This document shows positions 1 through 8,554 of a stretch of 55,195 bases of DNA, in pieces. Both the position numbers and the translations under genes were made by a program. This stretch comes from Acidobacteriota bacterium (GTDB taxonomy: Bacteria > Acidobacteriota > Vicinamibacteria > Vicinamibacterales > UBA2999): assembly GCA_016789705.1 (NCBI GenBank), contig JAEUQR010000171.1:1-55195 (forward strand), written 5' to 3'. Under the pieces are notes generated by a model, which had not been told where the DNA came from, made no database searches, and worked only from the letters and a program-made list of their open reading frames with translations. How positions within the stretch are numbered: position 1 is the first letter of the stretch; the number at the start of each line of letters is the position of its first letter.

Positions 1-197
1 ACGAGCGTCATGTTCTTCGCGGCCGTGCCGGCGTCCTTGATGCCGGCCTTGAGCGAGGCGCGCGGATCGGTCGTGCTCGGCAGGGCCGGCTTCTCCTGGG
101 CGCGCGCGGCGACGGCGCCCAGTCCGACGGCGGCCAGCGCCACCAGCGTCCACGCCGCACGGCGCGGCGCGGCAGACGACCTGACTTCGACTCTCAT
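1..197 (-). CDS. N-terminus of exported LVIVD-type protein (partial)
   Basis: Only the first 65 codons are in the window; the gene runs off the left edge. It starts MRVEVRSSAAPRR, followed by a hydrophobic stretch and an Ala-Arg-Ala-Gln cleavage-type site, so the product is exported. The mature start (DPRASLKAGIKDAGTAAKNM) resembles the opening of LVIVD beta-propeller proteins that often sit beside DUF305 genes in Acidobacteriota; this is recalled from the family, and the repeat region itself is not visible. The ATG follows a GAGGACATCCC leader, a moderate ribosome site. It lies 33 bases downstream of the DUF305 stop on the same strand, so the two are probably co-transcribed. Confidence 0.6.
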   Translation of the reverse strand, partial: MRVEVRSSAAPRRAAWTLVALAAVGLGAVAARAQEKPALPSTTDPRASLKAGIKDAGTAAKNMTL

Positions 198-230
198 GGG
201 ATGTCCTCGATTCCTTCGACGGGGTGACCG

Positions 231-863
231 CTACTTGCGGCCGAGCATGGCGCGCATGCGATCGATTTCCATGCGCTGATCCGAATCGACGTCGGCGGCA
301 AAGGCGTTGATGTCGCCTTCCTGGCCGGCGCCGGGCGTCTTGAAGAGTTCTTCCACCATCGTGAGCGCGCCCGCGTGGTGCTGAATCATGCCTTTGAGGA
401 ACAGCTCGTCGAAGGCCGGGCCCTTCGCCGCGGCGAGCTCCGCCATCTGCTCGGCCGTGAGCATGCCGGGCATGAAGCCTTCGTGCGTGTGGTGCGCGTG
501 TTCCGACGGCACCTCCTGCCCGCGAGCGCGCAGCCAGGTGCGCATCATCTCCATTTCGTCGGCCTGCGAGACGGCGATGCGCTGGCCGAGCATCTTCATG
601 TCGTCGCGCGCGGTCCGGTCGGCGATGAGCGCCGTCATCTCGATGGCCTGCGCGTGGTGGCCGATCATGCCCTGCATGAACTTCACGTCGGCGGGCGTGG
701 CCTGCACCTTCGAGAGGTCGGTCGCCGCCTCGCGTGAGATGGCGCGATTGGCCTGACCGGGCGCCCCCGGCTGGATGATCGTGGCACTGGTATCAACGGC
801 CGAGCGGCAGGCCGGGCCCGCGGCAACGGCAAGGACAACGAGAACGACAGCACGGCGTGTCAT
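231..863 (-). CDS. DUF305 family lipoprotein
   Basis: A 210-residue exported protein. The ATG at 863 is chosen because it gives MTRRAVVLVVLAVAAGPACRS, a signal peptide ending in a lipobox (AGPAC); the reading frame extends upstream but without a signal. The mature part has the two-helix-pair pattern of DUF305, with KFMQGMIGHHAQAIEM near the start and a second GMIQHHAGALTM copy towards the end. The paired histidines and methionines suit metal binding, and family members are often linked to copper or to periplasmic redox, but no function is established here. It probably forms an operon with the LVIVD-type gene downstream. It is divergent from the TPR gene at 998, with a 134-base shared upstream region. 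Confidence 0.85.
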   Translation of the reverse strand: MTRRAVVLVVLAVAAGPACRSAVDTSATIIQPGAPGQANRAISREAATDLSKVQATPADVKFMQGMIGHHAQAIEMTALIADRTARDDMKMLGQRIAVSQADEMEMMRTWLRARGQEVPSEHAHHTHEGFMPGMLTAEQMAELAAAKGPAFDELFLKGMIQHHAGALTMVEELFKTPGAGQEGDINAFAADVDSDQRMEIDRMRAMLGRK

Positions 864-997
864 GGCAGTACCGTCAAGGATACACAGGATACCGGCCTGG
901 GCGAACACCGGGGCGCGGAATCGGCGTAAAGTGCAGTTCGCGGCCGAACCCCGGGCGCCCGCCCCCGTCTCCACCGGTTCACCGAGGAGGAAGGTCC

Positions 998-2737
998 ATG
1001 TCATCGACTCGTCTGGCAGCCCTGTCGCTCGTCCTGGTCGCCGCGGGCACGGTGGATGCGGCGGCCCAGGCCACGTCGACCGCCCCGGCGGCCACGACGC
1101 ACAAACACTACGAGGTCAGCGCGCACGCGCAGCAACCCGGCCCGAATGGCGAACTCGCGCCGCGGCTGCAGAACCTCGGCACGCACACCTTTCCCGTGAG
1201 CACGTCGAACCGCAACGCACAGCGGTTCATCAACCAGGGGCTCAACCTCGCCTACGCGTTCAACCACGCCGAAGCCCGGCGCGCGTTCCGCGAAGCGGCG
1301 CGTCTCGACCCGACGCTCGCCATCGCTTACTGGGGGCAGGCGCTCGTGCTCGGCCCGAACATCAACGCCGTGATGGAGCCGAACGAGGAGCCGCACGCCT
1401 ACGAGATGATCCAGAAGGCGAAGGCGCTCGCCGGGAAGGCGTCGCCGCGCGAGAAGGCGCTCATCGCCGCGCTCGAGAAGCGTTACTCCGGCAGCGCCGA
1501 CCATCGCACGGCGAACGACGCGGCCTACGCCGAGGCGATGCGCGCCGTGCATGAGCAGTTCCCCGCCGACCTCGACATCGCCGTGCTCTACGTGGAGTCG
1601 ATGATGGACCTGCGGCCGTGGGGCTACTGGATGCCCGACGGCCAGCCGCATGAGGGCACGCGCGAGATCGTCGCCCTCACCGAACAGGTGCTGGCGAAGA
1701 ACCCGAAGCACCCGGGCGCGCTGCACATGCTCATCCACCTGCTCGAGCCGACGTCCACGCCGGAGCGGGCCGAGAAGGCCGCCGACACGCTGATGCCGCT
1801 CATGCCGGCCGCCGGCCACATGGTGCACATGGCCTCGCACATCTACCAGCGCGTGGGCCGCTACGCCGACGCGATGAAGAGCAACCTGCTCGCCATCGAG
1901 GCCGACGAAGACTACATCACCCAGTGCCGGGCCCAGGGCCTGTATCCGATGGCCTACTACCCGCACAACATCCACTTCCTGTGGTTCGCGGCGAGCTTCG
2001 ACGTGCAGTCGACGGTGGCCTTCGACTCGGCGCAGAAGATCGCGGCGACGATCCCCGACGCCGTGCTGGCCGGGATGCCGCTCACCGCGGGCTTCCGCGT
2101 CGTGCCCTACTGGGCGAACCTGCGATTCGGCCAGTGGGAGAAGGTGCTGGCCGAGCCGGCGCCGCCGGCCACCAACGTGTTCCTCTCCGCCGCCTGGCAC
2201 TTCGCGCGCGGCCTCGCGCTCGTCGCCACCGGCAAGGTCGACGAAGCGGAACAGGCACTCGCCACGCTCGCGCCGCTCCTGAACGACGCGCAGCTCGATG
2301 CGCCGCTCTTCTCGCCGAACAGCGGCCGCGCCATCATGAGCATCGGGCCGGCCGTGCTGGCCGGCGAGATCGCCGCGGCGAGGGGCGACTACGCCCGCGC
2401 CGTCGCGCACCTCGAACACGGCGTGCGGCTCGAAGACGGGCTCGTCTACACCGAACCGGCCGAATGGGCGTTCCCCGTGCGCCACGCGCTCGGCGCCGTG
2501 CTGCTCGAAGCAGGCCGCGCGTCGGAGGCCGAGACGGTCTACTGGGAAGACCTGAAGCGGAACCGCGAGAACGGCTGGGCGCTCACCGGTGTCGTGCAGG
2601 CGCTCCGCGCGCAGAAGAAGGACGCGCAGGCCGCCATCGTGGACGTCCGGCGCGCCGCCGCGCTCGCCCGCGGCGACGTGACGCTGACCGGTTCGCGCTT
2701 CGGGCGCCCGGCGCGCGTCGACGCAGCGCGCCGCTAG
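998..2737 (+). CDS. Exported TPR protein with conserved His-rich helices
   Basis: A 579-residue protein. The start at 998 has a strong ribosome site (GAGGAGGAAGG) and gives a signal peptide (MSSTRLAALSLVLVAAGTVDAAAQ). The mature protein is helical with degenerate TPR units, for example AYAFNHAEARRAFREAARLDP early and further units near the C-terminus. Two His clusters, H243/H247 (HMLIHLLEP) and H274/H277/H281 (HMVHMASHIY), recur in this family as I recall it and could bind metal, but no enzymatic role is known. The likely location is the periplasm. It is divergent from the DUF305 gene, and its end is 11 bases from the convergent IPT-protein gene. Confidence 0.85.
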   Translation: MSSTRLAALSLVLVAAGTVDAAAQATSTAPAATTHKHYEVSAHAQQPGPNGELAPRLQNLGTHTFPVSTSNRNAQRFINQGLNLAYAFNHAEARRAFREAARLDPTLAIAYWGQALVLGPNINAVMEPNEEPHAYEMIQKAKALAGKASPREKALIAALEKRYSGSADHRTANDAAYAEAMRAVHEQFPADLDIAVLYVESMMDLRPWGYWMPDGQPHEGTREIVALTEQVLAKNPKHPGALHMLIHLLEPTSTPERAEKAADTLMPLMPAAGHMVHMASHIYQRVGRYADAMKSNLLAIEADEDYITQCRAQGLYPMAYYPHNIHFLWFAASFDVQSTVAFDSAQKIAATIPDAVLAGMPLTAGFRVVPYWANLRFGQWEKVLAEPAPPATNVFLSAAWHFARGLALVATGKVDEAEQALATLAPLLNDAQLDAPLFSPNSGRAIMSIGPAVLAGEIAAARGDYARAVAHLEHGVRLEDGLVYTEPAEWAFPVRHALGAVLLEAGRASEAETVYWEDLKRNRENGWALTGVVQALRAQKKDAQAAIVDVRRAAALARGDVTLTGSRFGRPARVDAARR

Positions 2738-2748
2738 CGGCCAGCGTC

Positions 2749-4239
2749 TCAGGGCACGACGTCGAAGGCCGTCACGCGGATCGGCGTGATGAGGTTCAGC
2801 GTGCCCGGCACGGCCAGCGCCGAGAGCCACTGGTAGCGGCCCGGGGCCGCACCGGGTGGCAGCGGCAACCGCAGGAGATCCACCGTCGAGGCGGCGGCGA
2901 TCGTCGTCGGCCGGAAGAGCGGCCGGATGCCCGGCTGCAGGCCCTGTGGCGTGAGCGACCAGTACTCGCCGGACGGCGTCACGAGCACCACGTAGCCATC
3001 GGCCGTGACCGGCATGATGCCGGGCGTGAAGGCCCCGGTAACGTGGAAGAGATCGCCGGTGCGGAACGCCGGGGCGTTCGTGGCCGTGGCGAAGTCGAGC
3101 ACCGTCACGACATCGGCCGTGGGCAGGACGGGCATCACCACATCGGCCGCGCGATCACCGGCGAGGCCGAAGATGTGCAGCGGCTGGCTCGACGTCATGC
3201 GCAGCGCGCAGCCGGCGGCGCAGGTCGTGCCAAAGACCTCGGCGAGGCTGCGCGCGGCCCGCGCGTTGGCCGGCATCGTGAAGCTGAGGGGCCCGAGGGG
3301 CGCGGCCCCGGTCACGAGCGTCAGGCTCACCTGACTCGGCACGATCCCTTCGTTCTGCAGGGCGAAGCCCAGCACGTCGTTCGCGCCGGGCGCGTCGAAG
3401 CGCACGATCGCCCGGGTCCAGAACTGACGCGGGAAGGCAGGCTCGACGGCGCCGATGAGCGGGTCGGCGCTGCGGCCGAGCGGCACGGTGCGCTGGTAGG
3501 AGTAGTAGACGACCCGCTGCCGCGTGGATGGGATCTCGATCTCGATTTCCTGCCCGTGCATGCGCACCGCAGTGGCGACGGTGGCGATGACCTGCGTCGT
3601 GCCGACCACCTGCACGTTCGACACCGCCGCCTCCTTGAGGCGCACGCGGGTGCCCTGTTCGAAGCCGATGCCGTTGATCACGATGGTGCCGCCGGCGGGC
3701 ACCGTGGCGCTGCCGGGTGTGACATCGATGACCGACGCCGACCCCGCCGGGCCCACCGTGGCCACGCCGGACTTCAACTCGAAGCTGTACGGCGCGCCGT
3801 CCGGCCCCGTGAACTGCGCGCCGGTCATGGTGAGCGGCGACTGCGTGCCGGGCACCGCGGTCGCGGGGACCTTCAGGGTGGTGGCGAGAATCGGATACTC
3901 GCCGCTCGAGCCGATGTCGCTCGTCGGCGAGACCATCCGCACGCGCAGGCTAGCGCCGCGCATCACGCCGACGGCCGCCGCATCGCCGTTCGGGCTGTTG
4001 ACGGCGAGGCCGAGGAAGTCCTGGTAGTCGGCAAACGACATCCCGCCGCCGCCGGTCTGGATGGGCCGCGGTTCGGTCAGGTCGATCTTCGCCTGCAGTA
4101 CGCCGCCGGGCGCCACGATTTCATCGGGAATGTGCAGCGACAGCGGCTGGGCCCCGGCCCGCGCCGTCGAGCCGGCCACGACGCACACCGCCAGCAGGGC
4201 GGCGCGCCAGGTCCGGCGCGTCAAGTCGTTCATCCGCAT
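2749..4239 (-). CDS. Exported IPT/TIG-domain protein, possibly cohesin-like
   Basis: A 496-residue exported protein with a signal peptide (hydrophobic run ending ARAGAQ). Residues about 30-150 look like a cohesin-type beta sandwich (PDEIVAPGGVLQAKIDL, then VSPTSDIGSSGEYPILATT). An IPT/TIG immunoglobulin-like domain follows, with INGIGFEQGTRVRL. The C-terminal half is all-beta and unassigned. It is the third gene of the sigma/anti-sigma operon, starting 8 bases after the anti-sigma stop, so it is probably a structural or adhesive target of that regulon. ATG at 4239 is used; ATG at 4233 is an alternative two codons in. The cohesin call is tentative, and the IPT call is firmer. Confidence 0.7.
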   Translation of the reverse strand: MRMNDLTRRTWRAALLAVCVVAGSTARAGAQPLSLHIPDEIVAPGGVLQAKIDLTEPRPIQTGGGGMSFADYQDFLGLAVNSPNGDAAAVGVMRGASLRVRMVSPTSDIGSSGEYPILATTLKVPATAVPGTQSPLTMTGAQFTGPDGAPYSFELKSGVATVGPAGSASVIDVTPGSATVPAGGTIVINGIGFEQGTRVRLKEAAVSNVQVVGTTQVIATVATAVRMHGQEIEIEIPSTRQRVVYYSYQRTVPLGRSADPLIGAVEPAFPRQFWTRAIVRFDAPGANDVLGFALQNEGIVPSQVSLTLVTGAAPLGPLSFTMPANARAARSLAEVFGTTCAAGCALRMTSSQPLHIFGLAGDRAADVVMPVLPTADVVTVLDFATATNAPAFRTGDLFHVTGAFTPGIMPVTADGYVVLVTPSGEYWSLTPQGLQPGIRPLFRPTTIAAASTVDLLRLPLPPGAAPGRYQWLSALAVPGTLNLITPIRVTAFDVVP

Positions 4240-4247
4240 TCGCTATC

Positions 4248-4997
4248 TCATCTTCCTGGCGTGCCCGGCGCCAGCCGCACGCGGAACCCGGTGGCCCCGG
4301 ACTCCGCGATCGTGCGGCCCTGCGCATCCTTCGCGCTCACCTGCCAGACCAGGGTCTTGGCCGGTAACGCGCGGGCACGAACCTCAGAGGGCACCGGAAC
4401 TGCCGGGGAGGACGTGGTGACACGCCACAGTTCGGTGCCGTCGACTTCAGACAGGCGCACCTCATACTGCATCGCGCCGGCCACCGCCGTCCAGACGAGC
4501 TGGGCAGGCGCCTCGGCGAGTTCGCCGGCCGGGCCCGTGATCTCGACGCGCGCCGCGCGGTAGACGTCGCCGCCGCCGGCCCCCGGCGCCACCTCGGAGC
4601 CGGGCGTGACGAGGAGCGCCGCGCCGCCCACGATGACGGCGACCGACGCCGCCATGAGCGCCCACGACGGCAGGCCCCAGGTGGTGCGCGGGGCCGCGAC
4701 AGGCGTGGCAACGGACGGGGCCGCGGTGCCGTCGTGCGCCGCCCGGAGGCGGCGCTTCGTCTGCGCGGCAATCCACTCCACCGCCAGGCCCTCACCGTCC
4801 ACCGGCTCGTTGGCCTCGTAGGCGGCGAACAGCTCGCGTTCGGTCTGGCAGCGGGCACAGCCGGCCACGTGGGCCAGTTCGTCGGCGGTCAGCGTCTCGG
4901 CGAAGCGCTCGAGCGGGAGGCAGGAGGGACCGGCCGCGAGGGCCTGCTGCCACTGCCGCTCGACCAGGCCGCCATTGGGGGCAATGGGTGTGGTCAC
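4248..4997 (-). CDS. Anti-sigma factor, zinc-finger type, single membrane pass
   Basis: A 249-residue protein. The N-terminal cytoplasmic part carries a ZAS-like motif (ELAHVAGCARC, i.e. H-x3-C-x2-C) within the first 60 residues, which is how this class grips its sigma factor. A hydrophobic helix (SWALMAASVAVIVGGAALLV) crosses the membrane around residues 110-130. The roughly 100-residue extracytoplasmic domain looks like a fibronectin-type fold (LVWTAVAGAMQYEVRLSEVDG, then TLVWQVSAKDAQGRTI). The start overlaps the sigma factor stop by four bases (ATGA), implying translational coupling. The sensing input is unknown; the Fn3-like domain and the divergent CHAT protease suggest an envelope signal. 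Confidence 0.85.
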   Translation of the reverse strand: MTTPIAPNGGLVERQWQQALAAGPSCLPLERFAETLTADELAHVAGCARCQTERELFAAYEANEPVDGEGLAVEWIAAQTKRRLRAAHDGTAAPSVATPVAAPRTTWGLPSWALMAASVAVIVGGAALLVTPGSEVAPGAGGGDVYRAARVEITGPAGELAEAPAQLVWTAVAGAMQYEVRLSEVDGTELWRVTTSSPAVPVPSEVRARALPAKTLVWQVSAKDAQGRTIAESGATGFRVRLAPGTPGR

Positions 4998-5581
4998 AGC
5001 CGTCCTCCGCGGGCCGCGATCCGTTTGACCGCGCGCGCGAGCTTGCGTCTGGCGCTCACGATGTAGGCCTTGGCGCCGCTGGTGTTGCCGAGCCCGAGCG
5101 TGCGGGTGATGGCATCGAGCGGCAGCTCATCGCCGTAGTGCAGCACGAACACCGCGCGCTCGGTCGCATCGAGCGTCTCGAGCAGCACCTGCTGCGCGAA
5201 CGCACCGTCGCTGGCCCGCGCGACCCGTGTCTCGGGGTCGTCGTCGGGCGTGGGGACCTCGACGAGGGCGTCCTCGTCGCCTTCAGGGTCGCGGGCGTGG
5301 CGGCGAAGCTGCGCGAAGCACTCGTGCCGCACGATGGTGTAGAGCCAGGTCGAGAACTGGGACTGGCCGCGGAAGTCGTCGAGGTGGCGGTAGGCCTTGA
5401 TGAAGACGTTCTGGGCCACGTCGGCCGCGAGCTCGCGATCGCCGGTGATCCGGACACACCAGCGGCCCACACGGGCGTAGTGGCGTTCGAAGAGTTCGTC
5501 GGCCAGGTACCGCCGCTCATCGGGCGCGGCGCGCGAGAGGTCGGCGAGGATGTCCTCGTCGGTTCTGGCTTCAGCCCCCAT
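4994..5581 (-). CDS. ECF RNA polymerase sigma factor
   Basis: A 195-residue sigma-70 family protein of the extracytoplasmic-function class. Region 2 is visible as RELAADVAQNVFIKAYRHLDDFRGQ followed by FSTWLYTIVRHE. Region 4 is LDATERAVFVLHYGDELPLDAITRTLGL and the following helix (GAKAYIVSARRKLARAV). An acidic linker separates the two regions. Length and architecture are normal for the family. It is the first gene of a coupled operon with the anti-sigma factor and the IPT protein. A TATACT hexamer lies 7 bases before the ATG with no Shine-Dalgarno, which suggests a leaderless message. Its own target promoter could not be identified. Confidence 0.93.
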   Translation of the reverse strand: MGAEARTDEDILADLSRAAPDERRYLADELFERHYARVGRWCVRITGDRELAADVAQNVFIKAYRHLDDFRGQSQFSTWLYTIVRHECFAQLRRHARDPEGDEDALVEVPTPDDDPETRVARASDGAFAQQVLLETLDATERAVFVLHYGDELPLDAITRTLGLGNTSGAKAYIVSARRKLARAVKRIAARGGRL

Positions 5582-5727
5582 TCGATCGAGTATAGCGGCC
5601 CGGTCATTGTCGTCGTGGAATAGGACAGCGCTGCCCGCCCGCCGGGAACAACTCTCTCACTGCGGCGCGCGGATTTTCTCGTCCGCCTCTCATCTCGCTC
5701 TCAGCGTCGGCTGGTAAGCTCGGGCCG
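5582..5727. promoter_or_regulatory. Divergent promoter region, ECF sigma operon / CHAT gene
   Basis: The 146-base region separates two start codons that point away from each other. On the minus strand TATACT (5594-5589) ends 7 bases before the sigma ATG. On the plus strand TAAGCT (5715-5720) ends 7 bases before the CHAT ATG. Neither start has a purine-rich ribosome site, so both hexamers fit -10 elements of leaderless transcripts. No good -35 hexamer is visible. A GGGAACAA at 5644-5651 resembles an ECF -35 but has no -10 partner at normal spacing. Confidence 0.5.
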
Positions 5728-8184
5728 ATGCCGTCGCCGCTGGCCGGATTCGTGCTCGCCGCCCTGCTCGCGCAGGCCCCGGCCGCGGCCGATCCGGCGC
5801 TGGCCAGCGCCGAGGCCCGGGTGGCGGGCGGCGATCTCGCGGGCGCGCTTGGCGACTACCGCCGCCTGCTCGCCGAGGGGCGCGGCCGCCGCGCGCTCGT
5901 GCTCTACCGCCTGGCCGATCTCGAGCGCCGCACCGGCGACCACGCGGCCGCGGCCACCCACGCGGTCGAAGCCGCGGACCTGCTCAGGGCCGACGGCGAT
6001 CTCGCCAACGCCTCGGAAGCCCTGAACGTGGCCGGCATGGCCGAGACGAATCTTGGCCGTTTCGAGGCGGCCATCGTGCGCTTCGAACGCGCCATGGCGC
6101 TCTCACGCGAGGCCGGCGACTGGGCCCGCCACGCCGAGCAGGTGAGCAACCTCGGCACCGTGTACTTCCCGCTCGGCCGCTACGACGCCGCCGCGGCGGC
6201 CTTCGCCCGCGCCCGCGCGCTGGCCGAGACGCACATCGGCGAGGCCTGGGCGCCGAACCGTCGCACCATCGCGCTCGCCAACGAGGCCGCACTACTGCAG
6301 CGGCTCGGACGCTACGCCGACGCGCTCGCGCGGTATCACGAGATGGAGAGCGGCGGAGCGCCGCTGCCGCCGGCCCAGCAGGCGCAGGTGCTCGTGAATC
6401 AGGGCGCGCTCTTCCGCCGGCTGGGTGACCCCTACAAGGCACTCGACGCCTACGCCGCGGCCCGCGCCGGTTTCGCCGCCGCGCGTGACGCCGCCGGCGA
6501 AGCCTCGGTGCTCACGAACCGCGGCATCGCGCTGGCGATCGATCTCGGACGGCCGGACGACGCCGCCGCCAGCTTCGGCGACGCCCTGGCCGTCGCCGAG
6601 GCGGCCGGCGTGCGCCGCGAGGCCCTGCTGGCCCGGCTCTATCGCGGCGAAGCGTTGCTGCGCGCGAACCGGCCGGCCGAGGCCGGCCCCGACTTCGAGG
6701 CCGCGCGCACGCTCGCCGCCGCGCTCGACACCCGCGAGGAGGAATGGAAGGCGCTCTTCGGCCTGGGCCGCGTGGCCACCGCCGCGGGTGATGCCCCAGG
6801 CGCGCGCGCCGCCTTCGATCGCGCCATCACGATCATCGACGCGCTGCGCGAACGGCTCGCTGTGCCGGCGACGCGCGCCGAATTCTTCCAGGACAAACGC
6901 GAGGTCTACGACGCCCGCATCGCCGCCGGACTCGGCGTCGACACCGCCGCCGCGACGTTCTCCCTCATCGAACAGAGCCGCGCCCGCGCCTGGCGCGATC
7001 GGAGGGCGCTCGGCGCCGTGTCGCTCGCGGCCGTGCAGGCCACGCTGCCGGCGGGCACGGTGCTGCTCGCCTACTGGACGAGTGCCGACCGGGCCGCCGT
7101 CGTGCGCGTCACGGCCACGGACGCGCGCGTCGTGCCGCTCGCCATCGACCGCGCGCTCGTCGGTGCGCTCGACGCCGCGCTGCGACAGCCCGCGAGCGAG
7201 GGCTGGACGGCCGCCGCCGACGCGCTCGGCCGCGCCCTCGTACCCTCGGGTTTGCTGCAGGACGCCACCCATCTCGTCGTCGTGCCCGACGGCGCACTCG
7301 GCGCCGTGCCCTTCGACACGCTGCGCGTGGACGGCGCGTTGCTCCTGGACCGCGTGGCGACGAGCGTGCTGCCAACGGCCGCTCTCGTCGCGCTGACGCC
7401 GCCTGCGACCGACCGCGGCTGGCGCGCGCCGTGGGCACGGCAGCTCGCCGCGTTCGGCGATCCGTTGCCCGGCGCCGATAGCTGGCACTCCGCCAGTGGC
7501 GCGCCGCGGCTCGCCGCGAGCGCGGCCGAAGTGCGTGCCGTCGCCGCCGCCCTCGGCGGCGCGCACGAGCTCTTTCTCGGCGCCGGCAACCAGAAGCAGG
7601 CGCTCGCGCGCGCGCTCGCGGCACCACCGCCGGTGCTGCACCTGGCCACGCACGCGGTCGCCGATCTCGCCGCCGGCGAACAGTCGCGCCTGCTCTTCTC
7701 CCCCGCCACGGCCGACGGCCCGGTGGAATCGCTCTTCCTGCGCGAGGTCTACGCGTTGCCGCTCACCGGCGTGGACCTCGCCGTGCTGAGCGCCTGTGAG
7801 ACCGAACGTGGCCCCGACGTGCGCGGCGAAGGGGTGCAGGGCTTCAGCCGCGGCCTGCTCGCCGCCGGCGCCCGGCGCGCCGTCACGACACTCTGGCGCG
7901 TGCCCGACGCGCCCACCGCGCGGTTCATGGAGCGGTTCTACCAGGGCGTGCAGGCCGGCCTGCCGCTCGACGACGCCCTCGCCCGGGCGAAACGCGCGCT
8001 TCGGGATGACGCCGCCTTCACGCACCCGCATTACTGGGCGGCATTCGTGCTCACCGGGCCGGCCGACCCGCTGCCGCGGGCGCTGCGCTGGCGCGATGTC
8101 ACCGGCGTGGCGCTCATCACGGCCGGGGTGGCGCTGGCGCTGCTCGCGTGGCGCCGGCGCCGCCGTGCCACGACGGCGCCCTAG
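5728..8184 (+). CDS. TPR-CHAT caspase-like peptidase, membrane-anchored
   Basis: An 818-residue protein. The N-terminus (MPSPLAGFVLAALLAQAPAAAD) is a short signal sequence. About ten TPR-like units cover residues 25-400 (for example LYRLADLERRTGDHAAAATHA). The CHAT domain fills roughly 440-775, with the catalytic pair His642 (HLATHA) and Cys690 (LSACET) both intact. A transmembrane helix near residues 786-805 and a basic tail (WRRRRRATT) close the protein, so the protease domain is probably on the outer face of the membrane. It is divergent from the ECF operon, which suggests shared control. CHAT proteins are caspase/separase-like cysteine peptidases; the substrate here is unknown. Confidence 0.9.
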   Translation: MPSPLAGFVLAALLAQAPAAADPALASAEARVAGGDLAGALGDYRRLLAEGRGRRALVLYRLADLERRTGDHAAAATHAVEAADLLRADGDLANASEALNVAGMAETNLGRFEAAIVRFERAMALSREAGDWARHAEQVSNLGTVYFPLGRYDAAAAAFARARALAETHIGEAWAPNRRTIALANEAALLQRLGRYADALARYHEMESGGAPLPPAQQAQVLVNQGALFRRLGDPYKALDAYAAARAGFAAARDAAGEASVLTNRGIALAIDLGRPDDAAASFGDALAVAEAAGVRREALLARLYRGEALLRANRPAEAGPDFEAARTLAAALDTREEEWKALFGLGRVATAAGDAPGARAAFDRAITIIDALRERLAVPATRAEFFQDKREVYDARIAAGLGVDTAAATFSLIEQSRARAWRDRRALGAVSLAAVQATLPAGTVLLAYWTSADRAAVVRVTATDARVVPLAIDRALVGALDAALRQPASEGWTAAADALGRALVPSGLLQDATHLVVVPDGALGAVPFDTLRVDGALLLDRVATSVLPTAALVALTPPATDRGWRAPWARQLAAFGDPLPGADSWHSASGAPRLAASAAEVRAVAAALGGAHELFLGAGNQKQALARALAAPPPVLHLATHAVADLAAGEQSRLLFSPATADGPVESLFLREVYALPLTGVDLAVLSACETERGPDVRGEGVQGFSRGLLAAGARRAVTTLWRVPDAPTARFMERFYQGVQAGLPLDDALARAKRALRDDAAFTHPHYWAAFVLTGPADPLPRALRWRDVTGVALITAGVALALLAWRRRRRATTAP

Positions 8185-8211
8185 ACGCGCTCGCGCGCCT
8201 GCGGGGTGCGG

Positions 8212-8439
8212 TCAGTGCGCCGGCGCGGTGTCGCGCGCTGCGCAGTCCTGGCAGATGCAAGCCCGCCCGCGCTGCGCGTCGGGCACGCGGGCCAGCAGGT
8301 CGGGCGAGAACGTGGCCGCGCGGCACCAGCAGGGCGTGTCGAACGACCCGGTCTCCGCCGCGGCGCAGCGATTCGGCCCGCCGCAGATCGGGCACTCGTG
8401 CGCGGGAATCGGAACGGCGGGCGGCGTGGTGTCAGGCAT
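8212..8439 (-). CDS. Cysteine-rich CWC family protein
   Basis: A 75-residue protein with the CWC pattern: CPICGGPNRC near the start, the defining CWC triplet (PCWCRAATF), then DLLARVP and a final CICQDC. The eight cysteines in CxxC-type pairs predict one or two structural zinc sites. The length matches the family. A GGAGACGCC ribosome site precedes the ATG. It is convergent with the CHAT gene, whose stop is 27 bases away, and divergent from the permease. The function of the family is unknown. Confidence 0.8.
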   Translation of the reverse strand: MPDTTPPAVPIPAHECPICGGPNRCAAAETGSFDTPCWCRAATFSPDLLARVPDAQRGRACICQDCAARDTAPAH

Positions 8440-8554
8440 GGCGTCTCCGCGTCACAGTCGGCACAGCAGGTGACGCCACTATCGCATACGGCCGCGCTGG
8501 CTGCGGCAGGATGTCGCAAGGCGCGTGGCGTGCTTCCATTACACTCGGTGCGTC

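Noticed and set aside
5644..5685. An ECF-type autoregulatory promoter (GGGAAC with CGTC) in front of the CHAT gene
   Set aside because: The two elements are about 29 bases apart, not the usual 16-17, so they cannot form one promoter. The TAAGCT site is better placed.
5728..8184. The CHAT gene as part of a defence system (CBASS, gasdermin or Craspase type)
   Set aside because: No nucleotide cyclase, gasdermin, CRISPR or STAND partner is nearby, and the protein appears exported. The sigma-factor context fits better.
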